64,000 nucleotides of DNA from positions 124,001 through 188,000 of the forward strand of contig ML978138.1 of assembly GCA_010015805.1 (NCBI GenBank), in the 5' to 3' direction. The DNA comes from Rhizodiscina lignyota (Eukaryota; Ascomycota; Dothideomycetes; Aulographales; Rhizodiscinaceae). Of the stretch, positions 38,861 through 49,863 are shown piece by piece. Each line of letters starts with the position of its first letter. The first letter of the stretch is position 1. The notes under the pieces are model-generated. The model ran no database searches. It saw only the letters and a program-made list of their open reading frames with translations, and was not told the DNA's origin. Both the position numbers and the translations under genes were made by a program.

Positions 38861-40052
38861 ATGGCGATACCTGAAATCCAGAAGGCCGCCGTCAAGACTG
38901 GCAAAGGTCCCGAGTCGAAAGTCGAAGTCAAGGAAATTCCAGTTCCAAAGATTGGACCAGGCCAGATTCTCGTCAAAGTTAATTATAGCGGCCTATGTGG
39001 AACCGACAAGAGCTTCTACCGCGATGAGTGGGCAGCCTGGGGCGGCGTTATGCGCGAATCGGCTTTCGGAGTAGCCGGCCACGAAGGTGCTGGAGTCGTG
39101 GTTGCCGTTGCGGACGACGTGAAAGGCCTTTGGAATGTGGGTGACCGAGCGGGCGTCAAGTTTCTTGCCAGCATCTGCCGCAACTGCGAGTTTTGTCAGT
39201 CTGGAGATGAGATCTTCTGCGTCAAGGGAAAGAAGAGCAGTCTCACGGAACCAGGAACGTTTCAGGAATATGTTGCGACGGATGCCTATTATGCCAGCCG
39301 TATCCCCGATGGTGTCAAGGATGAAGAAGCAGGACCCGTCATGTGTGGAGGCCTAACGGCTTATATGGCTTGTAGGCGAAGTAATGTGAGACCAGGCCAG
39401 TGGCTGGTACTTCCCGGAGCAGGCGGTGGCCTTGGTCATTTTGGCGTCCAGTATGCAAAGGCTCTGGGCATGAGAGTCATTGCTATTGATGGCGGCGATG
39501 CGAAGAAAGAGCTGTGTCTGAAGCTTGGTGCCGAGCACTTCATTGATTTCACAACCGTGCGTCTCCTGGGTATTTCAGAAAATTAGCGGATCACGTTTTG
39601 CTCATCTCTATAACAGACTCACGATATCCCGACTGAGATCAAGAAGATTACGACTTACGGTGCACACGGTGTCGTGGTCACAGCGGCTAGCAAAGCTGGC
39701 TACGAGACTGCTCCGAATTTCCTGCGCCAGGGAGGGACCATGGTATGACTTCCTCAAGCGGTGTCAAAATATTATTGTTGAGCTGACATATAGCTAGGTT
39801 TGTGTAGGAATACCAAATGACCTAACAATCCGATCAGCTCCTCCGCCACTCGTTGTGGTAACGCGTAAACTGAACATTGTTGGAACCTACGTGGGCAACA
39901 ATAGCGATGTACAAGAGGCGCTGGATTTTGTTGCTCGCGGCCTTGTCAAACCCCTTCTAACAGTTGGCGAGTTTAAAGACTTGGACCGTTTCATGGATGA
40001 CATGGAAACTGGGAAAATGATCGGCCGGGCAGTCATAAAGATAGGTGCATAG
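38861..40052 (+). CDS. Zinc-dependent alcohol dehydrogenase (ADH1-like)
   Basis: Medium-chain NAD(P)-dependent alcohol dehydrogenase resembling yeast fermentative ADHs. Exons 38861-39556, 39617-39742 and 39798-40052 (introns 60 and 55 bp) give 358 residues. Catalytic zinc ligands are Cys in GLCGTD (near residue 46) and His in GHEGAGVVV. The structural zinc site is CRNCEFCQSGDEIFC near 110. The dinucleotide fold has GAGGGLGHFG near 190, followed by the Asp in AIDGGD, which suggests NAD rather than NADP. The protein ends KIGA with no targeting signal, so it is cytosolic. It converges with the minus-strand gene at 40418. Confidence 0.94.
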
Positions 40053-40417
40053 TCCATAATATATCACTTGGCATTACTTGACAGGATTTTCTAGCTCATG
40101 CTCCTGTCCTCGCTCTCAACAGCCGGATCTGAGCTTTATGTCAGTACACACTTCTAAAAGCTCAAATAACGCGCTGATTGTCCCGGAAAGAAATATTTCC
40201 ATACAGATGCGTATTATAAACTGCAGGGATTTCGCAAACCTCATTAAAAAGTCTCTACAGCTAGTCAACACCGGGTTTTGTCCTTGACCTGATTGTGCAG
40301 CTCAACATAATCGTTAATATTACACTCCTTGTCTTCCACCAGTAATACCACTGTGTCCAAGGTTAGAAGAACGTATTTCGGCCTCTTGGGTTAATAATTG
40401 GCTAACTAGTTGTCTGT
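40053..40417. other. Intergenic between convergent genes
   Basis: Contains the 3' ends of the alcohol dehydrogenase gene and the gene at 40418-41257. Nothing else was recognised. Confidence 0.5.
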
Positions 40418-41257
40418 CTACTCATCTTGAATTATAACGTCTGTATAGTCCAGCTTAAATACACTAGGGCCACTCAACATGGCACGACCTCCCAAGGCAG
40501 GGACACCATTGACCGCTGGCTGCTCCGGCTTGCGAAAGACTACGCGCCTGAATGTCGGAAATTTCAGCCCATTGAACTCTTGAGCATCGAAAACGTAGTG
40601 CGCAACGGCACCGGCATTCGGGTCAGCTGGATCGAGGAGGACTTCCGGGGCGTAGTCAATCCTTCGCAGCATGAAGTCTGCATCGAAATAGAATAGCTGT
40701 CTCTTGCAATGCGCAGGATAGTAGTCTGGAAAGCTAACCTCTAGCACACGCCAGGTTTCTCCGTTCTCATTATGCGATCCAATCTCTCTCGTTTCGAATC
40801 CGGGCCTGACGAAGTAGAACGGAGAAGTGACGTAGTGGTGCATGCCACGCGAAAGGAAGTACACCAGGTGGAGATCATCCCAATTGGACTCCTTTGTGAG
40901 CGTCTTGAAAGCCTCCCTGGGGTTGTCCAGCGATGCGATGACCGTCCCATCTTCCTGTTCGGTCCATGCGCGGTGCGGAGCGTAAAACGACCTGTCTCCA
41001 GGTTTACAATCTTTCCCAAGGCTTTTAACAATAGTTTTCGGCTCTTTTGCATCAACGGTGATGGTGAACTGATATCTTTCGTGGCCTCTTATGGCCAAAA
41101 CAGCGCCGGACAAGTTGATGCTGATTTCAACAGATTTCACTTTGCTCCAGCGAACGAGACCACCGTGCGCGTCGATAGCGGATTGCAGAAGACTGGAATA
41201 TCTTATTAGCATATCATCGACTGCGAGGATTGATTTTACGACTAACTTGTTCGCCAT
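40418..41257 (-). CDS. Bacterial-type protein of unknown function, 279 aa
   Basis: Intronless gene for a soluble protein without a signal peptide. The opening AIDAHGGLVRWSKVKSVEI, the Trp-Asp-Asp-Leu-His (WDDLHLVYF) block, TSPFYFVRPGFETREI, a GETWRVLEVSFPDYYPAH block and FYFDADFMLRRIDY resemble a family common in actinobacteria and proteobacteria and scattered in fungi, judged from memory. The alternating beta pattern recalls lipoprotein-localisation (LolA-like) folds that hold hydrophobic ligands, but that is inference. No enzymatic residues are evident. The absence of introns beside intron-bearing neighbours fits, but does not prove, an origin by transfer from bacteria. Confidence 0.75.
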   Translation of the reverse strand: MANKLVVKSILAVDDMLIRYSSLLQSAIDAHGGLVRWSKVKSVEISINLSGAVLAIRGHERYQFTITVDAKEPKTIVKSLGKDCKPGDRSFYAPHRAWTEQEDGTVIASLDNPREAFKTLTKESNWDDLHLVYFLSRGMHHYVTSPFYFVRPGFETREIGSHNENGETWRVLEVSFPDYYPAHCKRQLFYFDADFMLRRIDYAPEVLLDPADPNAGAVAHYVFDAQEFNGLKFPTFRRVVFRKPEQPAVNGVPALGGRAMLSGPSVFKLDYTDVIIQDE

Positions 41258-42156
41258 TGCTGGATATCGCTAATGCAATTTGTACGAGTTGTATAGAAGA
41301 GAAAAAGGTAGCCTTAGACTCAAAGGACGAATGCTAGCTGAGTGCAAATGATACTAAAGCTTGAGAGACATAGTAGAGGTAACCATTTCGGACATCTTTT
41401 ATATCGCGAAGTAGACAATAAAGGTGCAATTGATTCCTATGCTCAGAAGGAGAAAACAAGTTCATATTGCAGCGCTGTCCGTTTCCTAATCGGATGATGA
41501 ATACTGAACGTTGATAGTAATCAGATCATTATAGAGTCTATCCCTCGGAAGGTTTCTATCAGCTCATCAATTAAGCGTCTGGATGTCCAAGACGCAGCGG
41601 AAGGCTTCGCGGATTCCAGGATTTTGGGCAACTCGCAATTTCGCATTTCGTGAATGACTAGTGTCAAGTCGCCTCAAAGAATTTGGAATTCAATAAAGGA
41701 GTAGTTGGTATATGAAAGGAAGATGGATAGGAGTAAAAGGAATGCTGACAAAGATACTTTGCTCAATTCCGCGGTGCCTTTGCGCTGATTCAGCCAGCTA
41801 CGATAATCGCCATTCCCGTACTCTAAAGGAGGACAGACCAACAAGAGCGAGCGGCAGACATGCGGCAAGGCGGCAGGGTTGCGGCAGCAGGGCTTCAATT
41901 CACTTTATTCAGCGATCTCGCAATTCAGCATTATGAGACCTGTGGAATGACTTGGGTTGAGTTGACTTTGAATATGTGGAATCAGGAGCTCAATGACGGT
42001 GTAGTGCAGAGAGGGGCGCAGCATCAGATCCTGCAAGGCGTCCTCAGCCTGATCGGAAACAAGCTCACTTCAACAACACTTCAATCATGGCCCATGAGGA
42101 TAATTACTCACGTCGAAAACATCTAGTATGAAGCGACGCGAAGAACTCCTCAAGCA
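41258..42156. other. Divergent intergenic region, about 900 bp
   Basis: Between the minus-strand gene at 40418-41257 and the arrestin-like gene. Short frames at 41674-42126 on both strands have no recognisable content. Confidence 0.5.
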
Positions 42157-43470
42157 ATGACAAACTCAGATGTTGGACGACAATCGAATTTACCACGCTC
42201 CCGAAACTGCAGAGCTAGTGACAACATGTTCAATGTCGAGATTGAAAATCAGGCCTGGCTTTATTTTCCAGGAGACCGTTTCACCGGTGTTGTCATTCTA
42301 GAAGCGGCCGTCTCTCTCGACATTAGTACTATCACCATTAAATTTCACGGCAAAAGCAAGACAAAAGTCGCAACCGAGACCGAATCTGGGTGGAACGTAC
42401 AGAAGATATTTGAACAGTCGAGGACGCTATACTCCCGTGACAAGTACGCTGGAGAGCCTCCTCTGTCAGCTGGAACTCACAAATGGAGTTTCACTTTTCA
42501 ATTCCCCCAGCATTTGGCATGCTATCCACCACGATTTCTCTTCATCCCATCCGAGCGAAGGCGTATTGCATGGGTAGTCTATGAAGTCAAGGCATACGTC
42601 GACGGCACGGGAATTAAAGACACCGCGAAGGCAAAGCTGGTATTTTGGCCAAGCAGAAGAACCAGACTCGAAAACGGCCCGATGCCAGTAGAGTTTCGCA
42701 AGCCCTTGATATTTCCAGTGCCACCAGCAAAAAGTCGGCAAATAAGCAAGGTGGCATTGCTTTTGAAGAGAGCTTCAAAGAAAGTCGAATGCTCTGTTAC
42801 GCTTTTCATTCCGCGGTTCGCCATTCTCTCCGAACCCATATCACTTCAAATCAGCTTCGACTGGAATAACAATCTGGTAGACGACGAGAATACAACGCTG
42901 TCTCAGGCAAGGCTTACTGCGATAAGGATACGACTGTATTCAATTACCGGAATCGGATACAAAACACCTCATACTCTTTCATCTCAGTCTCCAATCAAAA
43001 CTGCCTCATACACGGATATGTCTATTCCGATCTCTAAAGGCCGTGTTAACTTGCACGATCTACTCCCGGCACCTTTTGTCATCAACGCTGAGCCGTACAA
43101 GGGTATGGACATGTCAGGGTGTCAAGATAATCCATTCTCTCTCGGGCCCTTGTGCCCGTCATTCGAGACACCAATGATCTCACGAACCTATCGACTGGAG
43201 ATATCAGGGACAATTTTCTGTGCAGGAAAATACAGAGGGTTTCATGTCCAGAGCGGCGAGATTGTCTTGCTCTCGCACGTCTTGCACCGAGACTTTGCTA
43301 TGAAGGATGACGCCCTCGTAGAAATGGATCACGCAGCCGAAAGGGAGCGAGCGGAGGTGATGGGCCAGGATGTCTTAGAGATTGATGGAATACAGCAAAC
43401 GCTAGAGATTCCAACAGCAGGAAATGAGGTATTGGAACTAGAAACTCCGCTTCCGGAGTTGAATGGATAG
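42157..43470 (+). CDS. Arrestin-like protein
   Basis: Single-exon protein of 437 residues. The N-terminal arrestin fold is visible: FNVEIENQAWLYFPGDRFTGVVIL (arrestin-N strands, residues 26-50), then LSAGTHKWSFTFQFP near 105, a typical arrestin segment, and an IAWVVYEVKAYVDGTG segment near 130-145. A second beta-rich half runs from about 200 to 390. Fungal relatives (ART family) steer membrane transporters to ubiquitin ligase Rsp5 through PPxY motifs; I find no PPxY here, and the C-terminus is short and acidic. It is therefore an arrestin-fold protein that may work without direct Rsp5 binding. It converges with the T5orf172 gene. Confidence 0.82.
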   Translation: MTNSDVGRQSNLPRSRNCRASDNMFNVEIENQAWLYFPGDRFTGVVILEAAVSLDISTITIKFHGKSKTKVATETESGWNVQKIFEQSRTLYSRDKYAGEPPLSAGTHKWSFTFQFPQHLACYPPRFLFIPSERRRIAWVVYEVKAYVDGTGIKDTAKAKLVFWPSRRTRLENGPMPVEFRKPLIFPVPPAKSRQISKVALLLKRASKKVECSVTLFIPRFAILSEPISLQISFDWNNNLVDDENTTLSQARLTAIRIRLYSITGIGYKTPHTLSSQSPIKTASYTDMSIPISKGRVNLHDLLPAPFVINAEPYKGMDMSGCQDNPFSLGPLCPSFETPMISRTYRLEISGTIFCAGKYRGFHVQSGEIVLLSHVLHRDFAMKDDALVEMDHAAERERAEVMGQDVLEIDGIQQTLEIPTAGNEVLELETPLPELNG

Positions 43471-43673
43471 TGAACGCTACCTCTCAAGCCATTTGACCGT
43501 TTTAACGATTCTAGCACTTTACAAAACTTGCGCCATTGAAGGTGACATTAACGTTACACCACGCCACGATACGACAGTTGGAGAAAACAAGAGAGTCAAG
43601 CAAAAGTCTGAATACTCTGCGACTCGTATGGAAGAAAAGAAACACATGCAGCTTAGAACTGCACCCTTGTACG

Positions 43674-45788
43674 TTACGAAGAAAGGCCTCCATTTACAAA
43701 ATCGTCGAATTTCTGATTCCTCCTTGAATGATCATGCACATCCTTTTCATCATCTTCCGGCTCTGGGAAACAGTTCTCAATGGCGTGCACCCACTTCTCG
43801 CTAAGGTTCTGTATCCTCACGTCGCCATACGGCTTTGACTTGAGCCACTTCCTCCAGCGTTGAACGACACTGACCGCAATATTCGCGTTGATTTCGAACC
43901 ATTCTTTGTGCTCAACCCCCCTTGCAATGTGGTCCGGATTGTTGCATTTGAAATCGGCCTTCTGGACTGTCTTTAACTCCATGTGAGCCAGTCGCTCCAG
44001 CTTGGCTGAATGATAAATCTTGCACTGAAGATGATCCGATACGACTTCCAAATCGTCAAGCCGACAGGTCTTCCGAATCTCTCGAAGACGATGCTGGATG
44101 TCGACCGCTTTGCCCACTTTCACTAGGCCAGGTCGAGATCGCGATCGTAAAACGTAGACGTAGCCTTCTTGATTAATCGGGGCTAGAATCTCATCCTTTA
44201 TGGCCTGGTATGACTCCCAAGGCAATGTGCAAGGGAAGAGCTCCGGGTCAGCGTCAATAGCGGATAGAGTAGGGATGGTCATCGGCTCCGGTTCATCACT
44301 CTGCGCATCCGGTTGATCGCCACTGGCAGCAGCTGGTCCTGAAACATGCCCCGACGCAGTTTGCTCTACAGTGCTTGTTTCACTGGCGGGTAAATCGCTG
44401 TTGACTTGCTCGCTTGAGGCCATTTCGGATGCGACTGGTGATTCTTCGTCCTTACTGCCTGTATTGTTTTCTGGATATTCCATAGAAATACGGATCAAAG
44501 GCGTCGGAGGTGGTTCGGATTGGTTGTTTGTGACTATATCAGCATTGACTTCGGGCAGTGCGGAGTCCGTTTTTGGGGGCATGTCAGATCCATCACTAGA
44601 GTCCGATTCAGAGGGTGGATGAGGGAGTTCCAGTCCAGAAGCAGGAACCTCAGCAGAAGGTATAACCCTTTCTGTTAGAGGACTGGTATCCCCACCCAAT
44701 GGATCTTCCTCAACGCTCATCTCATCTTCAGAATCCCCAGTAAGATCAATCGGTTCGCGGTGTACTGTTGGAGAATGGGGCACGGGGCTTGAAGCCGGCG
44801 TTGGTAGCGACGCTTCGGCATCGTCGGGCTCTTCCATGCCTGTAGCGAGTTGACGGAACCAGTTCAAGGCAATGACTGAAACCCGCTTCTCCGAAGAATG
44901 CCACCTGCACAGAAGCGGATGAACGATCTCAGATAACTTTTGTGGGTTCAGGACCATGGGGTCTCGCCGGAGCATCCGGCGCAGTTTTTCAACGGGCCGC
45001 TGTCGACGGCATCGTTGCAACGACTTAGTTGCTACGCCGATGCAATCTATGGAATTTTGCGAAAAGATAGCCCTGTATGTCTCGATGAAGTTCGGGGTTT
45101 TATCGATCAAACGCTTCCTATGTCGTGTGCTCCGAGTGTTCTTGTCGGTAGTGGGAGTGCGGATGGATTGTAGGGTGGTTGGGGCCTCATGAACGGAGCC
45201 GCCATCGCCATGAACATTGAGTGGATTTGTTGAGGACTTCTGTCGCTTGTGAATGGGTGTCTCATAATCGAGCCCAGCCGACCGCTTCGAGGCCGGTCTC
45301 CCTGACGGATTCTCAGAGTCAGCAGTCGGGGGAGAAGCATCCCTCGTGGCAGGGCCTTGTGCACAAATTCTCGCCAGGTGCTCGCTCGGGATCTTCAAGG
45401 TGACGATCAACGTGTCTTCCGTCTCTTTTCGAGGGGAGCTAGTTGGCAATTCAGCGTTTCTAGATGCGGATGCTACATCAAGACGAGAGCACCATCCAGC
45501 ACGATAGAAGAATCCAGCATTGAATCGCTTTGTGTCATGATGGTGCTTAACGCACAGGAGATGGCGCTTAAAAGACTTGACATCTTGGAGGGTGAGTTCG
45601 GTAGACTTGAATACATTATCAAGTCTACGGAGGTCTCGCTTCTCCAACTTTACAAGCTCGGGACATCTGCTGTGGGATGTTGTGTAATAAGCACACTGGA
45701 TCTGGTCAGTCTCGCCGCTGAAGATCTCCCTTCGGAGTTCTTCAAATGGGACGAAGATCTTAATATCAGATCCTGCAACAATAGCCAT
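43674..45788 (-). CDS. T5orf172 (GIY-YIG superfamily) domain protein
   Basis: Single-exon gene of 704 residues from the ATG at 45788 (the upstream extension to 45809 has no ATG). The N-terminal third has a Cys/His-containing segment (CAYYTTSHSRCPEL, and later LLCVKHHHDTKRF) that may bind metal. A basic Ser/Pro region with KRQK follows, then a helical block around residues 240-320 (IFSQNSIDCIGVATKSLQRC), then a long acidic, Pro/Ser-rich disordered part. The C-terminal T5orf172 domain starts at GYVYVLRSRSRPGLVKVGKA and includes RLREI, with the Arg expected of the GIY-YIG nuclease fold, and an H-x-E segment (LAHMELKT). Such fungal proteins are of unknown role; DNA cleavage is not established. 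Confidence 0.85.
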   Translation of the reverse strand: MAIVAGSDIKIFVPFEELRREIFSGETDQIQCAYYTTSHSRCPELVKLEKRDLRRLDNVFKSTELTLQDVKSFKRHLLCVKHHHDTKRFNAGFFYRAGWCSRLDVASASRNAELPTSSPRKETEDTLIVTLKIPSEHLARICAQGPATRDASPPTADSENPSGRPASKRSAGLDYETPIHKRQKSSTNPLNVHGDGGSVHEAPTTLQSIRTPTTDKNTRSTRHRKRLIDKTPNFIETYRAIFSQNSIDCIGVATKSLQRCRRQRPVEKLRRMLRRDPMVLNPQKLSEIVHPLLCRWHSSEKRVSVIALNWFRQLATGMEEPDDAEASLPTPASSPVPHSPTVHREPIDLTGDSEDEMSVEEDPLGGDTSPLTERVIPSAEVPASGLELPHPPSESDSSDGSDMPPKTDSALPEVNADIVTNNQSEPPPTPLIRISMEYPENNTGSKDEESPVASEMASSEQVNSDLPASETSTVEQTASGHVSGPAAASGDQPDAQSDEPEPMTIPTLSAIDADPELFPCTLPWESYQAIKDEILAPINQEGYVYVLRSRSRPGLVKVGKAVDIQHRLREIRKTCRLDDLEVVSDHLQCKIYHSAKLERLAHMELKTVQKADFKCNNPDHIARGVEHKEWFEINANIAVSVVQRWRKWLKSKPYGDVRIQNLSEKWVHAIENCFPEPEDDEKDVHDHSRRNQKFDDFVNGGLSS

Positions 45789-47727
45789 TGGCAAGGGAGC
45801 ATGAAACAAATGTGATTACAATTTAAGAAGCGCAAGACGGAGGAACGCAGTGCCCTTCGAACAGCGAAAGGAAGAAGAAGGTGGCAGCTCAGCAGATACG
45901 GTGTAACGCGGGGACTTATTGCTCTCGCCAGCCACTCTGTCGCCTACGCAGGGGGACTGGAAACCATGAAAAATGGTACGAGTACAGCCTCGTTGGCTTT
46001 GATCGCAGGCTGGCCTGAGCGACCCTGCAAATGGCTCAGTCGTTGACCTCCGGAGAGGGTAGAGAGTAGTGAAGAAAAATACAGAGTCCAGAAGTCTTGA
46101 AAGGATGTGACTGATAACGTTTTAGAGTGCAAATAGAGTTTGAAGGAAGTAAGTGGCTGACACTCTGTTCGCAGCGGATCCCGCAACATCATTGCGAAGG
46201 TCTTTACTAGACATCCTGAATAGCAATGCCGATACACCACGCCTTAGCGCCGTAAAAGATACTTCATATGCTATAGCAGTCTGTATCGGTCTCGCAAGTT
46301 GAATTGAACGGAAACGAACAGAAGCTGAGAGATGAGTCTATGTGCTGTGCCGCAGCCACATGTCTGGGGTTTCGTCAGTTTGGGACCAATACGGCTCGAA
46401 TTACATCCCGCCCACGCTGACAATAGATAAAGGGAATAACATTACGTAAATTAAATGTTCAAGTAAATCAAAAGGTCTTCCTTAGGCAGCAAAAGGCAAA
46501 CCAGATGTTATGAATCAAGGAGAGCTTTATCGCAAACTTTTCCCAGCCGTTCTGGCATACAGTAGTCGTATCATACCAAGCCTGATTACGACCTTTTGTT
46601 GCTTAAACTCCTTTCTTGGGTTTCACAGTGGAGGTGCTTCGTATGATTCTGCTCGCAAGCATTCGCGAAAAAGTTATAAGTTGGCCTCATCGAATGTGGC
46701 GTTCAGAAGAGGGCCGCAGGTTAATCTTCGGCTTATCGTACGATAACGCTTTGACAGCCGAGAACAGCCCGAAAGGTGGCTGGGCGGGCGTGGCTGGGAG
46801 CGATCGTGTGCGGCCTCAAAGAAGCGGTCGACACCACGTTTGAAAGTGATCCCACCAAAATCCATTTCCTCTTTTAACTCTAAAGCTTAAGGCTATGCCA
46901 ACAAGCACAACAACTACACTGATCTCCTTAGATGCCTGAGTAGCACTACTGGCGTGGTGCTAGACTGTCTCGAATACACCATCCACGATATGTAAAGTAG
47001 CGTTGGGCATGCAGAAGTACTTCACCAACCACGCCATCTGGGGAGATCCGAATCATGGAATATGTCCCTCCCGTTATTCCCGGATGCAGGCGCAATAGAA
47101 GCTGTGCGATTCGTCGAACCCAGGACTTAGGGACTGTGTATGGAACCTAATGAAGCCGCATGCCGCGCCTGTGGGAGAGAGTTCCTTTCGAGACAACAAA
47201 GGTCCTGATCTTAAGACGGCATCGACTATCTGTGACTTTTGGGCCAGAATTGCTGCGAATATCTCTGCACCGAGACTCACTGAAGGCATTACTGGTGATC
47301 ATCTCAACTACCGTGTTCCATTGTCTGAGGATGGAGAACAGGTCGTGTTTCAGGGAGAACTCTGGTTCTCAGGGGCATCGGGCCCCTATTCGTTCTCGCT
47401 ATTAAAATGGAAGAGCTGAATACGTGAGTAATGAGAGTAAGCGGATTTGACAATATGTTATTTGATCGTACCGTTGCAAGTACAACCCACATGCTTGTGC
47501 TGACTACAATCAAGCCATTGTGTTTACATTTTTGAAGGCCAATTCTCTGCGATCCCTGTAAATTGTACATGGATTGAATTGCCAAGCGCCACGATGTCGC
47601 CTGGCAAATAAGTAGTGAATGATGTAAGGCACGAAAAATGGCACGGCCGGGAAGTCATGCATGCCACCTTCGAAGCTCCTGTCGGCGGTTCCAAACACTA
47701 GGGGTGCGACTCGATACTAGGACGGAG
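45789..47727. other. Gene-poor stretch, about 1.9 kb
   Basis: No gene was accepted. Short frames (46510-46746 plus, 47150-47419 plus, 47074-47289 minus) overlap and lack domains. A 22-codon frame near 47140 contains CRACGREF, a zinc-knuckle-like string, but it stops at once and is probably chance. Confidence 0.45.
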
Positions 47728-48377
47728 TTAGTGATGTGAACGAGTTTCGTCATACGTCCAAGTAGATCTGACATTGTCTGTGTCCATTAACATTTTTTCG
47801 AATCGTTGGTAAGCTTGCCGTATACGCCCGCTGTCGTACACGTCGAGAACGCGCAGAGTGTCAATCTCTTCATGCAGATGTCGAGTTAACGGTTCCGCAA
47901 AACCTTCGATGAGACTCCTGATTTTCTGTCCGTCATAGTCTTCGGGTGAACAAGTCCGCGAGTACGCCTGAAACAGATCAAATCCGGGCGTAAATGCTTG
48001 GTGTTGCTCAACGTTGCGCCCCATAAGCCCCTGAACACCTGATATCCGCTCTATACTTGGGAAGAATTCCTGTTCTTCGGCGTCGTGGTGGTGGTGCATG
48101 GATTCACACCAACATTGGCAATATGTCAGAAAGTCCTGAACCACTTCCGGGTCTTTGCGTGGTATGTGCGGCGCTTGGAGGTAGATGGAGTTCAGCCCTC
48201 GGAGTATGCCATTGTGGGCAAGCGCCATTTGCGTTGCCACATAGTATGCCGCATGTGAGGACTGCAGGCAGGCTTTGAGTGACGCAAACTTTCGTGGTGA
48301 AATGACTTACGTACGTCTCGTGAGAATGGAGTAGTTGAGATAAGAGAGTACGGCTCATCCGCCCATTGAGTAGACAT
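47728..48377 (-). CDS. Hemerythrin-like (HHE) cation-binding protein
   Basis: Two exons, 48315-48377 and 47728-48261, with a 53-bp intron (GTACGT donor), give 198 residues. The short first exon encodes WADEPYSLIST, the usual lead-in of fungal HHE proteins. The second begins SSHAAYYVATQMALAHN, restoring the first helix of the four-helix bundle. Metal-ligand candidates are His in LAHN, the MHHHHDAEEQEFFP cluster, His in VEQHQAF and His in TRHLHEEIDTL. Hemerythrin-type domains carry a di-iron centre that may bind oxygen or sense redox state. A competing splice (38-bp intron with GTAAGT donor) also keeps the frame. It is transcribed divergently from the NAD(P)-binding gene at 48993. Confidence 0.85.
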
Positions 48378-48992
48378 ACTGGGCTTGTCTGATGGTATCA
48401 CAGTCTGATGGTATCACGAATCTGTTCAGTATGGAGTAAGAGGAGATTAGGTTAGCGACACACATAATGGAACGAGGATACACTATTTAATAATATTTGG
48501 GAGTGGCTGGAGATTAACAAATCCTGATATACTTGGCGTACTGCCTAGAGTATGCAACCCTCGAAAACTACCCGACCCCGATCAAAATGACCCGCTTTTC
48601 TTGTACTTTAACCACGCACGCCGACGACTTTCTAAACGCCGACCAATTTCTAACCCGCCCGAGCTACAACCACAATATCTCGGCTTAACAATTATACCTA
48701 GCTCTGCATAGGAGCTTGGCGTAGAAATCGACTCGACATGGAACTTATACATTGTCAGAGGTGTTCATTCAACCTCCTGCAGCCCTTTTGTGTTGTTGGC
48801 GCCGCTGGCGTCACCACCCACGGTGTAGGTATATTAGGATGTTCGCCTTCTCTCCTAGATTTATCCTTCTTTCAATCAACTTGTTCAGATCACACTCCGA
48901 GTTTTTGTTGCTGAGTGCTCAACATACATAAGGACCCCCGAACCAGAGCAAACCTCGCCTTTTGCTATACTCAGGGCAACTGAATAGCAACC
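48378..48992. promoter_or_regulatory. Divergent promoter region of HHE and NAD(P)-binding genes
   Basis: A 615-bp region lies between two divergently transcribed genes and could serve both. No specific site was identified with confidence. Confidence 0.4.
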
Positions 48993-49863
48993 ATGAAGGT
49001 CCTTCTTCTTGGCGCAACCGGCAACCTAGGTTCTCGTCTCATCCCAGCGCTGCTCACGCATGGACATAGTGTTGTCGCGTTTGTCCGGTCCTCGAACAAA
49101 CTCGAGTCTCTTCTTCCGACATCTGTATATCAGCAAATTACAGTCGTCCAGGGCGATGCCACGGACCCAACCTCAGTCAAGATGGCCATCTTGTATGCCG
49201 AATGTGATGCCGTCGTCAGTTCTGCCGGTGTAGCGGCTATGGCTCCCTGGGGGAAAAGTCAATTGCCTACGATATTTCGCGCAGTCCTGAATGGTGTACG
49301 AGAAGCGGGAACGGATAGGAAAAAACCGTTGAGAATTTGGTTCTTAGGTGGCTTGGGAGTTTTATATTACCCAGGAACAGAATCAATGCTCTCGAACTAG
49401 TATGTGTAATCCTAGCGGCGCTCTCATTTAATACACGCGGGTTGTACCTGCTTTTTGAAGAGTAGCTCGGAGACTCATTAGCTCTGGAATACTAATTGGC
49501 TGTAGTATTCCGATCTTCCTCGAACATCGCCAAAATATCCGCCTTCTTAAATCTCTTCCGTCGAATACAGTTGACTGGTCTATGCTTTGCCCAAGCACTA
49601 TGACCCCTGAATCTTCAGACCTCAGTGTGCCTACAAAGGCTTCGCAAGGGAAATTGATTGCAACTGCCGGGACTCCACCTTTATGGCAGGACTCTTGGCT
49701 AAAGTTCGTCCCTTTAATCGGGAAAATCCTAGTAGCAGCGATGAATGCCAGTCGCTACGAGACTACACTTGAACAGAGTGCAGAATTCATCGCTAGTGAC
49801 CTTGAAAGTTACGAGAGCCGCTGGATCGGGATGAGGGTGGGAGTTATTGACGGGTCAAAGTGA
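48993..49863 (+). CDS. NAD(P)-binding Rossmann protein (NmrA/SDR-like)
   Basis: Exons 48993-49399 and 49506-49863 (intron 106 bp with ACTAAT branch site) give 254 residues. The N-terminal LLLGATGNLGSRLIPALL contains the GxxGxxG dinucleotide motif of the atypical SDR/NmrA group. VVQGDATDPTSV follows, then AECDAVVSSAG, where binding of the adenine part is expected. The second exon starts at YIPIFLEHRQN and contains the conserved DWSMLCPSTMTP block. Catalytic residues of classical SDRs are not obvious, so it may be a reductase or a redox sensor. Confidence 0.85.

Noticed and set aside
47135-47205. 22-codon frame with CRACGREF, zinc-knuckle-like
   Set aside because: It stops at once, with no splice continuation; short Cys strings occur by chance.
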